From Isoetes taiwanensis (lineage: Eukaryota > Streptophyta > Lycopodiopsida > Isoetales > Isoetaceae), in assembly GCA_021234155.1 (NCBI GenBank), contig JAJEKV010000005.1, positions 21,622,089 through 21,686,088 of the forward strand: a DNA stretch of 64,000 bases, given 5' to 3'. Position 1 is the first letter of the stretch. Every line of letters begins with the position of its first letter. The notes beneath the pieces were generated by a model. It saw only the letters and a program-made list of their open reading frames with translations, did no database searches and was not told where the DNA came from. Positions 60,852-64,000 of this stretch are shown piece after piece. The position numbers and the translations under genes were made by a program.

Positions 60852-63800
60852 TCACACAAAATTCGTGGGTTCCGGATCGATCAGGTCCTCGTGATCGTGA
60901 TCGTTCCACATCGTGATCGTTCCGTGACGCTGTGGCCATGGCTAGAAGAAGCACCCATAGGATCTACCCGAAAAGCTCTCAAACGTTGTGGCGTTGAAAT
61001 TGGGATCATTAAGCATGTCCAGATCGAACCAGCGTTTGATCGCATCATAGTCCACATCGGGTGGAGCTTCGTGCATCTCTCAGATTTGGTGGATCTACGC
61101 CTTTCTTCAAAGAACATCACCTTTTGTCTCTCAGGAATACCGCAATTATAGATAGGATGAGGCGGTCAAGCCTATCAAGAATCCCCTTAGGCACTCCCCG
61201 CTTAACCGGTCACTTTAACACAATGCAAAATCTTTTATTCAAAGAATGAAGCCCGCCAAAAGAACCAGTGAGAAGTAATCAAACACCCCCGTTCTCGGCG
61301 GTACCATTTTCTCAGACGAGGTAGGAGCATGTAGCAGCCCCACCTGGTTTCTCATGATTAAGTCCCCCGGCAAGCCTTGCCACCAGACTGGACCGGCGTT
61401 GCAGAAGCTTCCCCGCCATAGCCTCGACTCCCCTCTTCGCCTTCTTTCATAGGGCAATGTGAACCGGGTGGCGCTCTTGAGGATGATCGCTGAAGGGGAA
61501 TTTGAGGTCAATTTCATCGAGAGGATGACCCGCAGCGGGCCTAAATTTTTGTGGCACACCAATGCATGGACCTCCCCGAACTCCCCGGGGAGCCTAATTT
61601 TTGTATTGGCCCTCATACATGCCAATAAAAACTCGATCCGAATCCAGATCATCCAACACGCATGAAATCAAGAAGTTGTGCTCGCCTTGCAAAGACCACT
61701 ATCCGTAAAGAATCACCGTGGTGTTCTTTACACCGTATCAAAGAAATTAGAGAGAGTGGTCTTGTCCCACATTGGAGTGATGCCTCTAGTGTCCGTGGCT
61801 ATCAAGGATGCCGGTACAGATTGCAAACAAATTGCCCCCCGCCGCCAAGAAGTTCAACTCGCGAACGGAAGTCTTCAAGATCCTCCCTCCGCAAGACAAA
61901 GATTACAGATATATTTTGCCAAGGGTGTGGCACGCTATCGAAAAACTCCTTCCTTGGTCACGCCCAACTTCAACCCACTTACTATGCGTGGTGGCTATGG
62001 AAATCGTCGCCGTCCTCGGCCCGCCACGGCAAAAGATTTAGATCGCTGAAGGATTTAAACTTCCTCGGAAAATTATCCTTCACATATTCAAAAATCTCCT
62101 TCTTCAAGAACGATATAGATCGTGAGTGTCTTTGCCCTTGTCTTGAAGAAGTGCTTACCTCAGATAATCGAGGTGACCTTCACGTAGGTATTCCCATCCA
62201 AAGACCTCCCCGAACAAAATCCCACGCCTTCATAGTCCATACCCCTCATGCACTCCTCGTAGGTCCGATCAAGTAGTCGACTCTTTTGCCCGCCATGTAA
62301 TAGTCTATTCCTTATTATCCTGTTAGCTTGCAAGATTTCCACAAGTTCCATAGGGACATGAATAGTGAAAAATATCCTCCGCATGAAGGCCCACCGGGCT
62401 GAAATCTTTCGGTGCTTACCACGCGATGGTAACTTCAGCCAAAGCCGATAACGCTGGAAACAACAAGAAGTTAGTATTGAATGCAATGATTATGAAATGG
62501 CGCGGGCTTATTTGTGAGGAAATGGCGGCCATTTGGAGGAAATGGCACCATGGCGCCATTTGCTAATCTAGCAGAAAATTAAAACACGATGTACCTTGTA
62601 TGGTTCTGAGCGAGATTGCCCGCGTCCCGATGGATCAGGCTTCCCGCAAAGAGCATATTGTTGCCGCAGGTGGGTTATTTTATCAATGAAAGGCTCCTTT
62701 GAAGATAGTCTTGGCAAGCGATATCATTGACTTCACAACCGAAGCCGCAGTGCACTCTTGCTCGCCCACCGCGCTGCATAAGACTGCACCCGATACTCAT
62801 AAATCTTTGCCATTTGTTCTTGGGACTTCACGCAGGCCGAAGTCTTTTACATACAAGCCGAAAGGCCATAACGTATCGATTGCCATTCACTATGTAAAAG
62901 TGCATCCCCATGAGGTCATCCTCAGTTTTCCAAGGATGTAGTTTCTTTGTGAGGGGATTGAATGGAATCACGTCCGCAGGAGTGAACACCGGATGTGGAT
63001 CTCTTTGAAAGGATTCCACTAAGGTCTTCACGTTGCGTCCATATTTCTTGGCCTAGATGTCGATTTGCAGTGCCCTTGATATAGGTTGAACACGCTTATT
63101 CGCTTTATAAATGTGATGCCCGTGAGGAAAAAGATGCCGTGGTCAATGATCTTCTCAGAACATGTTCTCACCGCCTTTCCTCTTCCTCGGTCTTTCCACC
63201 TTAAGATTTGCGTGCACCTCGAAAGCAAGTGCCGAGCTATTCTTAAGGTTAGCTTTGGCTCGCTTTTAATGGGGACCCTTTTGGCCGGTGTGCCCGCATC
63301 TTGGATATGTGGTGGGCTTGGAGGAACTTCACCACCACCACTTCCGCCAGACTTGGAGTCCCAGTCTCTCCTCTGCTTTTTAGGTGTCCTCTCCTTCTCG
63401 CAGGTCTCCAAGTGCTTCTTCTTCTTTTTCCCTTCTATTTGCCTCTGGATTCCCTTTCTTCTCCGCCCTTTTCCCGTTCGCCCCGCGTTATTCTTCCTTC
63501 CTCCCTTTCCGCCCTTTCCTTGTCTTTTTCTTTTGTTTTTCTTCTTCCCCTTCCTTCTTTCTTTCTTTTTCCTTTTCTTTCCTTTCCTTCTTTCTTTCTT
63601 TTCCTTATCGATCTTCGCGGATCCTTTTCTTCACTTTCCCTTGTCCCCGATTTTCCTTGCTCACCGGGTCAACTTCCTCAGTAAAGTGATGAGGAGTCTT
63701 TTTCGTGCAGCCGCACCGCCTCCTTAGGTTTTGTCTTCTTCCCTCGCTAACGGATTTCAGCCACGCCGCGGTCCACAATGGCGGTAGTTTCTGGGCTAAT

Positions 63801-64000
63801 GCCTTGACAACTAATCGAAATAGTAGTTCTTCGACTCGCTCAAACGATTGCCTAAGAATCATAAAACCCCTCAAGATTTCTTGTGGATCGATATCGCCTT
63901 CTTCAAAGTCGTTGTATGATGGCAGAGCCCAAATTTTGCTTTGCTTTCGGCGAACTAGCTACATTTGGGATATACTAGCGCATAACATTATTGTGGGATC
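60852..64000 (-). pseudogene. unrecognised multi-exon gene or gene remnants, runs off right edge
   Basis: Minus strand. From the right edge, YNDFEEGDIDPQEILRGFM then SFERVEELLFRLVVKALAQ reads as a helical domain. A Lys/Glu-rich linker follows, coded by the pyrimidine tract at 63,410-63,660. Then come a Gly/Pro linker (SGGSGGGEVPPSPPH) and a block containing SFQRDPHPVFTPADVIPFNP (about 63.0-62.83 kb). One exon ends at a donor (EPYK|GTACAT, 62,595). The next starts at 62,453 after TTTCCAG (RYRLWLKLPSRGKHR) and runs to about 62,160. Downstream, FEYVKDNFPRKFKSFSDL (about 62.08 kb), a 137-codon frame (61,652-61,239) and DYDAIKRWFDLDMLNDPNFN (about 61.03 kb) to a TGA at 60,854-60,852 may belong to the same gene. 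Stops occur between segments. I do not recognise the family; it could be transposon-derived. Confidence 0.4.
63410..63665 (+). repeat. pyrimidine tract (cttctttctttt)
   Basis: Plus-strand C/T-rich tract of about 250 bp. On the minus strand it would encode a Lys/Glu-rich linker within the unrecognised gene. The Phe/Ser-rich plus-strand frames are artefacts. Confidence 0.7.

Noticed and set aside
61662-62276. 204-codon plus-strand frame
   Set aside because: It lies opposite minus-strand segments with splice sites and better protein-like composition; most likely a shadow frame.
63086-63727. 213-codon plus-strand frame rich in Phe, Pro and Ser
   Set aside because: Driven by the pyrimidine tract at 63,410-63,665.

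Overview
This window looks like nuclear DNA of a land plant with a large, transposon-rich genome. The first gene is a PLS-type pentatricopeptide-repeat (PPR) protein of the kind greatly expanded in ferns and lycophytes. The rest is dominated by a DNA transposon of the plant CACTA (En/Spm, CMC) type, LINE remnants, a SINE-like repeat family and scattered gene fragments with GT..AG introns. A fern-like host is my best guess from style alone; I cannot fix the species.

Layout. 1-1206: PPR gene, open at the left edge. 1.2-11.76 kb: sparse DNA with a decayed LINE (5.1-6.2 kb) and little else. 11.76-11.997 kb: a SINE-like repeat. 11,998-52,503: one CACTA element of 40,506 bp. It has matching ends (CACAACAAGA..., 25 of the first 29 bases paired), a 3-bp target duplication (TTC), and flanks that rejoin into the uninterrupted sequence still present in neighbouring repeat copies. 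52.5-54.37 kb: a cluster of the same SINE-like repeat. 54.4-64 kb: short tandem duplications, a damaged F-box/kelch gene (minus strand), a LINE remnant (59.3-60.6 kb) and an unrecognised minus-strand gene running off the right edge.

Inside the CACTA element, left to right: G+C-rich subterminal repeats; a multi-exon TNPA-like gene with in-phase splice sites (minus); a small membrane-anchor exon; a hairpin-forming repeat; a protein-kinase-like gene broken by one in-frame stop; a block of ~100-bp repeats; a 0.6-kb purine tract; a 22-kb tandem array of about 19.5 copies of a ~1.12-kb unit; a LINE tail; a decayed tnp2 transposase with DUF4218 and DUF4216 regions (minus); a SET-domain fragment; a short interstitial telomere repeat; a second block of ~110-bp repeats; an internal cluster of subterminal-like palindromes; a B3 DNA-binding domain; unidentified coding-like sequence; and the right subterminal repeats. 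The TNPA-like and tnp2 genes are the element's own machinery. The kinase, SET and B3 pieces look like acquired host genes, and the array makes up more than half of the element.

Limits. Everything here is by eye, without database searches. Long open frames inside the 1.12-kb array are by-products of its G+C content and are not listed as genes. Variation within the array follows recurring substitution patterns at CG-rich words, so some frameshifts reported here, including those in pseudogenes, could be consensus errors in the assembly.
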